From: Thiotrichaceae bacterium
Lineage (GTDB): Bacteria; Pseudomonadota; Gammaproteobacteria; Thiotrichales; Thiotrichaceae
Direction: 5' to 3'
NCBI GenBank assembly: GCA_027009095.1
Contig: JALVDG010000071.1
Span: 1-15,327, forward strand
Length of the DNA stretch: 15,327 bases
Part shown: positions 7,968-15,327 of the stretch, piece by piece
Layout of the letters: each line of letters starts with the position of its first letter
Numbering within the stretch: position 1 is the first letter of the stretch
The notes under the pieces: model-generated
Seen by the model: only the letters and a program-made list of their open reading frames with translations
Databases searched by the model: none
Told to the model about the DNA's origin: nothing
Position numbers and translations under genes: made by a program

Positions 7968-8744
7968 TTAATGATGACAAGAGTAAATGCGTTTTTTCAA
8001 TATTTCTCTATTAATGTGCTGAGTAATAAAAACAACTTGATCTGATCGTAAACATTGTTTTATTTTTTGTGGTTTACAATCAGGATCATAAGCGATTGAT
8101 GCGCTATCGGCAGCGTAGGTACAGCCTTTCTCTTCACTATAACGCTGTCCTTGCATATCAAATATTTGATAAATTTCGGGATAAGCTTGCCCATAAGAAG
8201 AGTATTTATATTCTCTGAGCGTAAACGCTTTACGATGTTGATTGTAGGTAAACAACGCCATCCTCATTTCACCGCCATCATTATGTGCATGATTTGAATT
8301 ATCAATAATTAAGCTATCACCTTTACGAATAATACTCGTATATTCAACGTAGTTATCTCTTGTTGTAAACTCACGGGCAATATAGGCTGTTTTGATACGT
8401 TGATAATTTTTTTGATTATTGCTTATACAGGCAATTAGCCGCGCACTTTGCTTACTCGCTTTGCGTTCCAAAAACACATAATCTGCACGACCATCGTGAT
8501 TAAAGTCATGTTTTATTATGCCCTTCATCTTTTTCCCCTGTACAGGAGAGTAAAATCTGCGCTCACTATTGTACTGACGACTACCGACCAAGCCATGTAT
8601 AAACTGATATTGACCACTTGGCTCTATACAGGCATTCGGCAATCCGACAGTATTATTTATGGTCGGCTTTACCGTTGTTGCACTATTACAGGCACTTAGA
8701 GCAATAATAGAAAATAAAAAGCTTAGTATTGAGATTATTTTCAT
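7968..8744 (-). CDS. Lipoprotein of unknown function with a calcium-loop-like motif
   Basis: Protein of 258 residues. The start MKIISILSFLFSIIALSAC is a lipoprotein signal peptide with lipobox LSAC and lipidated Cys19, so the mature protein should be anchored to a membrane in the envelope. Residues 80-88 read DFNHDGRAD, a D-x-N-x-D-G-x-x-D loop like those in EF-hand, dockerin and FG-GAP repeats, followed by YVFLER. Other cysteines (39, and several near the C-terminus in GCTYA, DPDCK, KQCLR and YSCHH) could form disulfides in the periplasm. I do not recognise the family. The ATG overlaps the RNase T2 stop as ATGA (8741-8744), so the two are translationally coupled and probably act in the same compartment. 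An inhibitor or chaperone role for the nuclease is possible but unsupported by homology. Confidence 0.8.
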   Translation of the reverse strand: MKIISILSFLFSIIALSACNSATTVKPTINNTVGLPNACIEPSGQYQFIHGLVGSRQYNSERRFYSPVQGKKMKGIIKHDFNHDGRADYVFLERKASKQSARLIACISNNQKNYQRIKTAYIAREFTTRDNYVEYTSIIRKGDSLIIDNSNHAHNDGGEMRMALFTYNQHRKAFTLREYKYSSYGQAYPEIYQIFDMQGQRYSEEKGCTYAADSASIAYDPDCKPQKIKQCLRSDQVVFITQHINREILKKRIYSCHH

Positions 8745-9709
8745 GCTGGGTCTACCACTCCACTTTTACAATTAGATTGTGCATTAGGTGCGGCTTTTAA
8801 CAGGCTTGATAAAGAAAAATTGGTTTGCACATTTCCTTTAAGGTTTATCCATAACTCCGCTATTCGCCCTTTACGATCACAACGTAAGTTGACTTTATCG
8901 CCACTACCTTGTCCAAAATTCTGCTTAAATTGTTGACGAATCTGTTTCAGCGTGATGGTTTTACCGATATTTTCTCTAAACAGAGCCGCTACAGAAGAAT
9001 TGTTAATTTCCTGCAGTAATTTAATCGCATCAAGATAATAGTCATTCGCGTTTTTACCATAACAAGTGCCATGCTTAATCCATTCATGGCGTTGTAAATT
9101 TGAGGCAAAACCAGGCATTAATTTTTTAAGTGCTTTTTTCGTATTGTCCTCTAAGACTAAAGGATCTAATAAATGCCAACGTTTGGCACGATCAATCGAT
9201 TTATTTTTGTTACTCACACCACAATAGACATTGTTTCGTGGTTGTGGCCATAGCCCATGAAGTGATAAATTTTGTGCATCAAAACGTGTTGCCGTGAGTG
9301 TTTTACACTCTGCTTTGCTTTTATGAGTTTCGCAAAAACTCGCTTGCCAACTTATCGCGAGTAAGTATTCATCGCTACGACGAGGAGAGGTAAGTGCTTT
9401 TGTTTCTGCACAAGTATCTAATACCTGACCGCATTCTATCGCCACCCAGCGACGCTTAGGAGTCGCTCCTTTTATAATGATTTGATAGTGACTAGCAGCA
9501 TTGGCTTTATTTTTAGCGACTAAGGGATAGGTTTTCCCTGTTTCCAAGAGGACATGATTAGGATTCGTTTTTTTACGAATAGAACGATAGGCTTCACATG
9601 ACTTTTCTGCTTGAAAACACCCTTTTAATTTTTCGGCTGCTTGCGAATAACTAAAGGGAAGAAAAGCGATTAAAGTAATTGCGCTTAGCTTTATTTTGAT
9701 ATTTATCAT
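8741..9709 (-). CDS. Secreted ribonuclease T2 family protein
   Basis: Protein of 322 residues with an N-terminal signal peptide (hydrophobic run 8-22, likely cut after SQAA at about 25), so periplasmic or secreted. Both RNase T2 active-site motifs are present: CAS1 as LSLHGLWPQ (H151) and CAS2 as RHEWIKHGTC (H208, E209, H213). Family members cut single-stranded RNA through a 2',3'-cyclic phosphate. Residues about 26-115 form an extension before the catalytic domain, including SHYQIIIKGA and RWVAIECG, perhaps an SH3-like domain. Many cysteines (31, 38, 93, 100, 126, 135, 163, 216) fit disulfide bonding outside the cytosol. It is coupled by ATGA to the downstream lipoprotein. The ribosome site is weak, and its leader is repeat copy A, 10 bp upstream. 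The role may be nutrient scavenging from RNA, or hostile to other cells. Confidence 0.9.
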   Translation of the reverse strand: MINIKIKLSAITLIAFLPFSYSQAAEKLKGCFQAEKSCEAYRSIRKKTNPNHVLLETGKTYPLVAKNKANAASHYQIIIKGATPKRRWVAIECGQVLDTCAETKALTSPRRSDEYLLAISWQASFCETHKSKAECKTLTATRFDAQNLSLHGLWPQPRNNVYCGVSNKNKSIDRAKRWHLLDPLVLEDNTKKALKKLMPGFASNLQRHEWIKHGTCYGKNANDYYLDAIKLLQEINNSSVAALFRENIGKTITLKQIRQQFKQNFGQGSGDKVNLRCDRKGRIAELWINLKGNVQTNFSLSSLLKAAPNAQSNCKSGVVDPA

Positions 9710-9718
9710 ATCTTTATA

Positions 9719-9790
9719 ACGACTCTATATAATTAGTAACTGCTCAAATTGTACTTTATTTTGTTCGAGTTCAAGGCAAAAGGAGTGAAA
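9719..9790 (+). repeat. Dispersed intergenic repeat, copy A (5' module)
   Basis: About 65 bp ending TTTTGTTCGAGTTCAAGGC then AAAAGG match 14755-14819. The last 41 bp differ at 4 positions and the first 24 bp at 7. Copy A ends in AGGAGTGAAA, whereas copy C continues GGGCGGAGTTTAT. It lies directly upstream of the minus-strand RNase T2 start and must form part of its leader or promoter. Confidence 0.8.
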
Positions 9791-9916
9791 AATTTATCTT
9801 TTCTCATGTCGATGCCAATAGGCGAGACGGATGTTTGCTCTGTTGTTTTGCCCGACTAGCTTATCAGCATCGGCAGTATAAGTTTTGGTGACTGAAAAGC
9901 TGAAGCTTTCACTCCT
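9781..9916. repeat. Inverted repeat AGGAGTGAAA flanking 116 bp inside copy A region
   Basis: AGGAGTGAAA (9781-9790) and its exact complement TTTCACTCCT (9907-9916) enclose 116 bp with no gene. The interior carries TGTTTTGCCCGA (9844-9855), the reverse complement of the TCGGGCAAAACA found at the end of copy C, and a small hairpin AAAGCT-GA-AGCTTT (about 9896-9909) overlapping the right arm. The arrangement suggests a rearranged or distinct member of the repeat family. The rest of the 9710-9978 gap has no recognised gene or clear terminator. Confidence 0.55.
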
Positions 9917-9978
9917 GTTATCAGGAAGTTATTTATCTGAAAAACTATACAAAAACTTTCACTGATATTTGGAACTAA

Positions 9979-10896
9979 TTACCAGTTTAAACTCCGTGTA
10001 CTTTCAAAATAATGTTGATTACCCGTAATCGGGTCTGTAAATGCGATAGATTTTGCTAAAAGCTGTAATGGCTGACTAAAATCATCCCCTTTACAGGGTA
10101 GTAATATTGGATAAAAAGGATCATTTAAAATGGGACAACCCAAACTAGCAAGGTGAACGCGTAATTGATGCTGTTTACCACTCACAGGTTTTAAATCACA
10201 TAATGCCTTATCATCACGTTGCTCAATAACATCAATGAATGTTTCGGAATTAGGCTCGCCTTCTACCTCTTTCATGCGAAAAAACGGTTCACCTTGTACC
10301 ATTTTACTGCGATGAAGCAGTGGAAAACGAGTGGTCTGAGATGCCTGCATGCTAACAACTGCTTGATAATTTTTATCAATTTTTCGACTTTGGAAAAGTG
10401 ATTGATATAAACCTCGGTTAGATGGATTGATGCAAAACATCACCACCCCTGCTGTTTCTCTATCGATACGATGGATTGGCGTTAGCTCATCGAGTTGGAA
10501 TTCTTTTTTCAGACGCACCAGCAATGTTTGCTGTAAAAATCGCCCCGCAGGGACAACGGGTAAAAAATGCGGTTTATCTGCCACTAAAATATGCTCATCC
10601 CGATATAAAACGGTTGCCTGAAAAGGAATTTCCGTTTCGTGGACTAGCTCACGGTAGTAAAACAGATGAATACCACCACGATAAGGGCTATCGGGTGAGT
10701 AATATTTGCCATTGCTATCAACTAATTCCCCTCGCTGCATACGTCCTAACATGTCATCTTTGCTAATATTAGGAAATTTCTCGCTAAGAAAATCAATCAT
10801 TAAAGACCAGTTTCCCTCTGGTAGCCATACTCGGCTAGCCGTCACACCATCACGAATGGGTAAGGGACTTTTGATGTGATTATTTTTTCGTGCCAT
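9979..10896 (-). CDS. RluA-family pseudouridine synthase, target RNA unknown
   Basis: Converts specific uridines in rRNA or tRNA to pseudouridine in the cytosol. The 305-residue protein has the RluA-family catalytic motif HRIDRETAG, with Asp145 as nucleophile, preceded by YRDEHILVADKPHFLPVVP (98-116), the usual start of the catalytic fold, and followed by the late KQHQLRVHLASLG and ILNDPFYP motifs. Residues about 15-90 (RDGVTASRVWLPEGNW onward) resemble a degenerate S4-like front domain but lack the clear S4 signature of RluC and RluD. The substrate cannot be decided from sequence, so no symbol is given. The ATG lies 3 bp after the nadC stop without a good ribosome site, so it is probably co-translated with nadC. 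No clear terminator follows. Confidence 0.9.
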   Translation of the reverse strand: MARKNNHIKSPLPIRDGVTASRVWLPEGNWSLMIDFLSEKFPNISKDDMLGRMQRGELVDSNGKYYSPDSPYRGGIHLFYYRELVHETEIPFQATVLYRDEHILVADKPHFLPVVPAGRFLQQTLLVRLKKEFQLDELTPIHRIDRETAGVVMFCINPSNRGLYQSLFQSRKIDKNYQAVVSMQASQTTRFPLLHRSKMVQGEPFFRMKEVEGEPNSETFIDVIEQRDDKALCDLKPVSGKQHQLRVHLASLGCPILNDPFYPILLPCKGDDFSQPLQLLAKSIAFTDPITGNQHYFESTRSLNW

Positions 10897-10899
10897 TAA

Positions 10900-11736
10900 T
10901 TATGCAACTTGGAAACGCATGGATAAATCAACCGCTTTAATATCTTTGGTGATTTCACCAACAGAAATATAATCGACACCTGTTTCGGCAATGGCTCGTA
11001 CAGTTGTCATATTGACGCCACCCGATGCTTCGAGCTTAATATCGCTGTCTTTATTAAGTTCTACTGCTGTTCTCATATCCTCAAGACTATAATTGTCGAG
11101 CATAATAATATCTGCCTTAGCCGCACTTGCCTCAGCAAACTCTTGCAGATTCTCAGTCTCTACTTCGACTTTAATATCAGGATGCAAATTTCGTGCTTGA
11201 GCAATGGCTTTCGTGATAGAACCTGCTGCCATAATGTGATTTTCTTTAATTAAAATCATGTCGTATAAGGCAATGCGATGATTTTTTCCGCCACCACAGG
11301 TCACTGCATATTTTTGTGCAAGGCGTAAATTAGGTAAGGTTTTGCGAGTATCAAGAATGCGTGCATTGGTTCCCTTCACGCATTCAACATATTGATTGGT
11401 GAGTGTGGCAGTGGCAGATAGTGTTTGCAAAAAATTAAGAGCTGCCCGTTCACCACTTAATAAAGCACGGGAGTTACCCTTTAGTGTGCATAAGATAGAA
11501 CCTGCTTTAATATGATCGCTATCATTATAATGCCACTCTATTTCAAGCGTGTTATCAATCTGTGCAAACACTTCGTTAAACCAGTCTTTTCCCGACAAAA
11601 TGGCATTATCTCGACACACAACACTTGCATTAGCTTGCTCATTTGCATCAATAAGATCAGCAGTAACATCACCACTGCCAATATCTTCTTCTAGTGCTAG
11701 ACCAACCATTTTGCTGATATTTTCGGACAGATTCAT
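10900..11736 (-). CDS. nadC: Nicotinate-nucleotide pyrophosphorylase (carboxylating)
   Basis: Quinolinate phosphoribosyltransferase: quinolinate plus PRPP gives nicotinate mononucleotide, CO2 and pyrophosphate, the third step of de novo NAD synthesis. The 278-residue protein is normal length and shows ALEEDIGSGDVT (14-25), LSGERAALNFLQTLSATAT (93-111), DTRKTLPNLR (129-138) and GGGKNHR (148-154), with IKENH shortly after, covering the quinolinate and PRPP contacts of the family. The later EVETENL, IMLDNYS and EASGGVN stretches are the C-terminal barrel motifs. AAGG (11744-11747) lies 7 bp before the ATG. A terminator separates it from sqr upstream, so it needs its own promoter in 11737-11760 or reads weakly from sqr. 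The pseudouridine synthase follows after 3 bp. nadA and nadB are not in the window. Confidence 0.96.
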   Translation of the reverse strand: MNLSENISKMVGLALEEDIGSGDVTADLIDANEQANASVVCRDNAILSGKDWFNEVFAQIDNTLEIEWHYNDSDHIKAGSILCTLKGNSRALLSGERAALNFLQTLSATATLTNQYVECVKGTNARILDTRKTLPNLRLAQKYAVTCGGGKNHRIALYDMILIKENHIMAAGSITKAIAQARNLHPDIKVEVETENLQEFAEASAAKADIIMLDNYSLEDMRTAVELNKDSDIKLEASGGVNMTTVRAIAETGVDYISVGEITKDIKAVDLSMRFQVA

Positions 11737-11760
11737 TATTTAACCTTTTTAAGCAGACAT

Positions 11761-11793
11761 AAAAAAACGGCAAACATCGCAGGATGTTTGCCG
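11761..11793 (-). terminator. Strong intrinsic terminator of sqr
   Basis: CGGCAAACATC (11768-11778) and GATGTTTGCCG (11783-11793) make a perfect 11-bp stem with a 4-nt loop. On the minus strand it is followed directly by seven T residues (11761-11767), a textbook rho-independent terminator. It lies 35 bp after the sqr stop and 24 bp before the nadC ATG, so it isolates sqr from nadC. Confidence 0.93.
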
Positions 11794-11828
11794 CTTTAGT
11801 ATAGCTTTTTAAATGATGATTTTCCGAC

Positions 11829-13496
<1,668 letters not shown>

Positions 13497-14723
13497 ATGA
13501 AAGTATTTCTTGTGGGTGGGGCGGTTCGAGATCGTTTATTGGGTTTACCGATTAAAGATAGAGATTGGGTCGTAATAGGCGCAACACCTGAGATGATGTT
13601 AGAGGCAGGCTATAAAACAGTTGGTAAAGACTTCCCTGTCTTCCTTCATCCACAAACAAATGAAGAGTATGCACTTGCAAGGACTGAGCGTAAATCAGGC
13701 AAAGGCTATCATGGCTTTCACTTCTATGCTGGGCAAGATGTGACGTTAGAAGAGGATATGCAACGTCGTGACCTCACCATTAATGCCTTAGCCGAAGATG
13801 AACAGGGTAAGCTGATTGATACTGTTAATGGCGAGGCTGACTTAAAAAATAGACTGCTACGTCATGTCTCCCCTGCCTTTGCCGAAGATCCTGTACGAAT
13901 ATTGCGTATAGCGCGTTTTTTAGCACGTTTTTCATCCTTAGGGTTTAGCATTGCCCCTGAAACAATGCAGCTAATGAAAGATATGGTTAAGGCAGGAGAG
14001 GTAAACGAACTCGTTGCCGAGAGAGTTTGGCAAGAGACTAGCCGCGCCCTCGCAGAACCGCATCCCGAAAAATTTATAGAGGCTTTGCGTGAATGTGGGG
14101 CATTAGCGGTTTTATTTCCAGAAATTGATCGTTTATTTGGTGTACCTCAGCCAGAACAACATCATCCTGAAATAGATACAGGCATACATACCTTACTGGT
14201 GTTGCAACAGGCCTGTTTACTCAGCCAAGCTCCAGAAGTACGTTTTGCTGCATTAACTCATGATCTAGGCAAAGGAACCACTGATCCCGGTATTTTACCT
14301 CATCACAACGGGCATGAAGAACGTGGTTATTACCTAGTAAAAGATTTATGCAAACGCTATAAAATCCCAAAAAGCTACTCACAGCTTGCTGAAATTACTA
14401 GCAAATATCATACACATATCCACCGAGCTTTTGAGGTAAAAGCAAAAACACTACTAAAGCTACTCGAATCAACGGATGCCTTTCGTCGCCCTGAGCGTTT
14501 TGAACAATTTTTATTAGCCTGCACAGCCGATAGTCGGGGTCGTCCAGGCTATGAGCAAAACCCTTACGAGCAAGCTGATTTTTTTAGGAAACTCTTGAAA
14601 GCCGTATCGCTAGTGGATGTAAAAGATATTATTGATGCAGGATTCAAAGGCATAAAAATTCGTGAAAAGTTATACCAGAAAAGATTGGTTCTTGTGAAAC
14701 AATTACTTAGGGTATCTCAATAA
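13497..14723 (+). CDS. cca: Multifunctional CCA-adding tRNA nucleotidyltransferase with HD domain
   Basis: Adds or repairs the 3' CCA end of tRNAs in the cytosol without a nucleic-acid template. The 408-residue protein is a class II enzyme of the E. coli type. LVGGAVRD (5-12) and DRD (D21, D23) form the catalytic metal site, EEYALARTERK and RRDLTINALA are further nucleotide-binding motifs, and VARAR-type residues follow as EDPVRILRIARF. The C-terminal half carries the HD phosphohydrolase domain, with DTGIHTLL and LTHDLGKG followed by HHNGHE, as in the E. coli protein, where it gives 2',3'-cyclic phosphodiesterase, 2'-nucleotidase and phosphatase activities. The GFKGIKIRE stretch near the end is also typical. 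AAAGGA precedes the ATG by 10 bp. It is the only plus-strand housekeeping gene here and seems to be transcribed alone. Confidence 0.97.
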   Translation: MKVFLVGGAVRDRLLGLPIKDRDWVVIGATPEMMLEAGYKTVGKDFPVFLHPQTNEEYALARTERKSGKGYHGFHFYAGQDVTLEEDMQRRDLTINALAEDEQGKLIDTVNGEADLKNRLLRHVSPAFAEDPVRILRIARFLARFSSLGFSIAPETMQLMKDMVKAGEVNELVAERVWQETSRALAEPHPEKFIEALRECGALAVLFPEIDRLFGVPQPEQHHPEIDTGIHTLLVLQQACLLSQAPEVRFAALTHDLGKGTTDPGILPHHNGHEERGYYLVKDLCKRYKIPKSYSQLAEITSKYHTHIHRAFEVKAKTLLKLLESTDAFRRPERFEQFLLACTADSRGRPGYEQNPYEQADFFRKLLKAVSLVDVKDIIDAGFKGIKIREKLYQKRLVLVKQLLRVSQ

Positions 14724-14754
14724 GCTTAGCGGGATAAATTGAAAATGAGTCGTA
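14724..14754. other. Gap between cca stop and repeat copy C
   Basis: Short noncoding stretch. TGAGT and ACTCA (about 14746-14762, overlapping the start of copy C) could form a weak 5-bp stem, but no T run follows, so no clear cca terminator is seen. Confidence 0.3.
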
Positions 14755-14870
14755 ACTACTCAGCATAATCGATAACTGCTCAGATTGCGCTCTATTTTGT
14801 TCGAGTTCAAGGCAAAAGGGCGGAGTTTATAAGCATAAATGAGCACTTTTAACGTAGAAATCGGGCAAAA
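14755..14870 (+). repeat. Dispersed intergenic repeat, copy C (most complete)
   Basis: This 116-bp noncoding element joins both modules found elsewhere: 14755-14819 matches copy A (9719-9783), and 14814-14870 matches copy B (7862-7918) at 50 of 57 positions. Its left end contains two near-identical 11-mers, TAACTACTCAG (14753-14763) and TAACTGCTCAG (14773-14783), 20 bp apart. Its right end GGGCAAAA can pair, with G-U pairs, with TTTTGCTT just downstream (about 14883-14890). It lies between the convergent cca and App1-like genes. Confidence 0.85.
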
Positions 14871-14915
14871 CAGGAGGCTAAATTTTGCTTGGGTACTTCA
14901 ATGTCATCGATTTAC

Positions 14916-15327
14916 TTATAAAAAATGTTTAGGCGTATCAAAAATTTTCCATATTTTAGTGGGAATCCCTTTAAACGTTGTTGCTAAACGAGACTTACTG
15001 ACATCCGAGCCATCGACACGACGTATCCAGATAGACTGGATATTGCGAGGAAATTGTCGGTAAATATTAGCATAAACTTCAGGGTCGTGTTCTCCGCTAT
15101 CGCCTATTAAAATAAAGCGGTGTTTCGGGTAGCGTTTTATAATCTTAGTGATTTTTTCAATTTTATACGTTTGTGAAGAACGGAAAAATCTAAAAATACT
15201 ACTATCTTTGAGGCGAAAATAACGCAGGCTAATGCTTCCTTTAGGATAATATTTTTCCATAAAACCTTTTAAGCTAGGGTATAACTGCCAAGGGGATGCA
15301 GAGACGTAGTGAAAATAAGCGCCTCTC
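14916..15327 (-). CDS. App1/DUF2183 phosphatase-like protein, C-terminal part (5' end beyond right edge)
   Basis: The reading frame stays open to the window edge, giving 136 visible residues; the internal Met at 15260 is not the start. The edge segment reads FHYVSASPWQLYPSLKGF, followed by PKGSISLRYFRLKD and then RFILIGDSGEHDPEVYANI. These match the App1 (DUF2183) catalytic domain, whose fungal member is a phosphatidate phosphatase of the HAD superfamily; GDSGEHD supplies the late HAD acidic motif. The nucleophile DxDxT motif should lie upstream, outside the window, so activity cannot be judged. The final 40 residues (QSIWIRRVDGSD to the end) are the usual close of the domain. It is convergent with cca across repeat copy C. 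In bacteria the substrate of this family is uncertain, so lipid phosphatase activity is only an inference. Confidence 0.85.
   Translation of the reverse strand, partial: RGAYFHYVSASPWQLYPSLKGFMEKYYPKGSISLRYFRLKDSSIFRFFRSSQTYKIEKITKIIKRYPKHRFILIGDSGEHDPEVYANIYRQFPRNIQSIWIRRVDGSDVSKSRLATTFKGIPTKIWKIFDTPKHFL

Noticed and set aside
9896..9909. Hairpin AAAGCT-GA-AGCTTT as a terminator of the nadC-pseudouridine synthase pair
   Set aside because: The stem is only 6 bp with a 2-nt loop, and no T run follows on the minus strand.
14839..15063. Plus-strand 74-codon frame spanning the end of repeat copy C
   Set aside because: Most of it is antisense to the App1-like coding region and the product shows no recognisable feature.
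14916..15260. Treating the App1-like gene as a complete 114-residue protein
   Set aside because: The frame continues upstream to the window edge with the conserved YVSASPWQLYP motif, so the Met at 15260 is internal.

Overview
The window looks like a chromosomal segment of a gammaproteobacterium of moderately low GC content (about 40% by eye). Three things point to a sulfur oxidiser related to Thiotrichales or similar lineages: the trpF-trpB-trpA-accD-folC gene order, a CCA-adding enzyme of the HD-containing enterobacterial type, and a sulfide:quinone oxidoreductase very close to the Acidithiobacillus-type enzyme. The lineage is inferred from gene content and remembered family resemblance. I ran no database search.

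Layout. Positions 1-5938 are a minus-strand block that reads, in transcription order, an unusual short PEP-synthase/rifampin-phosphotransferase-like enzyme, trpF, trpB (TTG start), trpA, accD and the first 185 codons of folC. Genes are 0-36 bp apart or overlap, so the block could be one operon joining the late steps of tryptophan synthesis to malonyl-CoA and folate metabolism. A 250-bp AT-rich divergent region (5939-6188) leads into a plus-strand RTX protein with 22 tandem calcium-binding nonapeptides. Facing it are two minus-strand genes joined by an ATGA overlap: a secreted RNase T2 and a lipoprotein of unknown function. Next come nadC and an RluA-family pseudouridine synthase 3 bp apart (minus). 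Then follows sqr (minus), with its own strong intrinsic terminator and probably its own promoter. Then cca (plus), and finally the C-terminal part of an App1/DUF2183 phosphatase-like gene (minus) that runs off the right edge.

Beyond the genes, the main unexplained structure is a dispersed intergenic repeat with three copies or partial copies, at about 7862-7948, 9719-9916 and 14755-14870. The most complete copy (C, 14755-14870) contains a 5' module shared with copy A (about 65 bp) and a 3' module shared with copy B (50 of 57 positions identical). A GGGCAAA core recurs in both orientations. The copies lie next to gene ends or starts: B supplies one arm of a terminator-like hairpin, and A sits directly upstream of the RNase T2 start. 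No transposase is visible, so a mobilised non-autonomous element or a REP-like family is inferred, not shown. No tRNA, rRNA, CRISPR array or insertion sequence was found.
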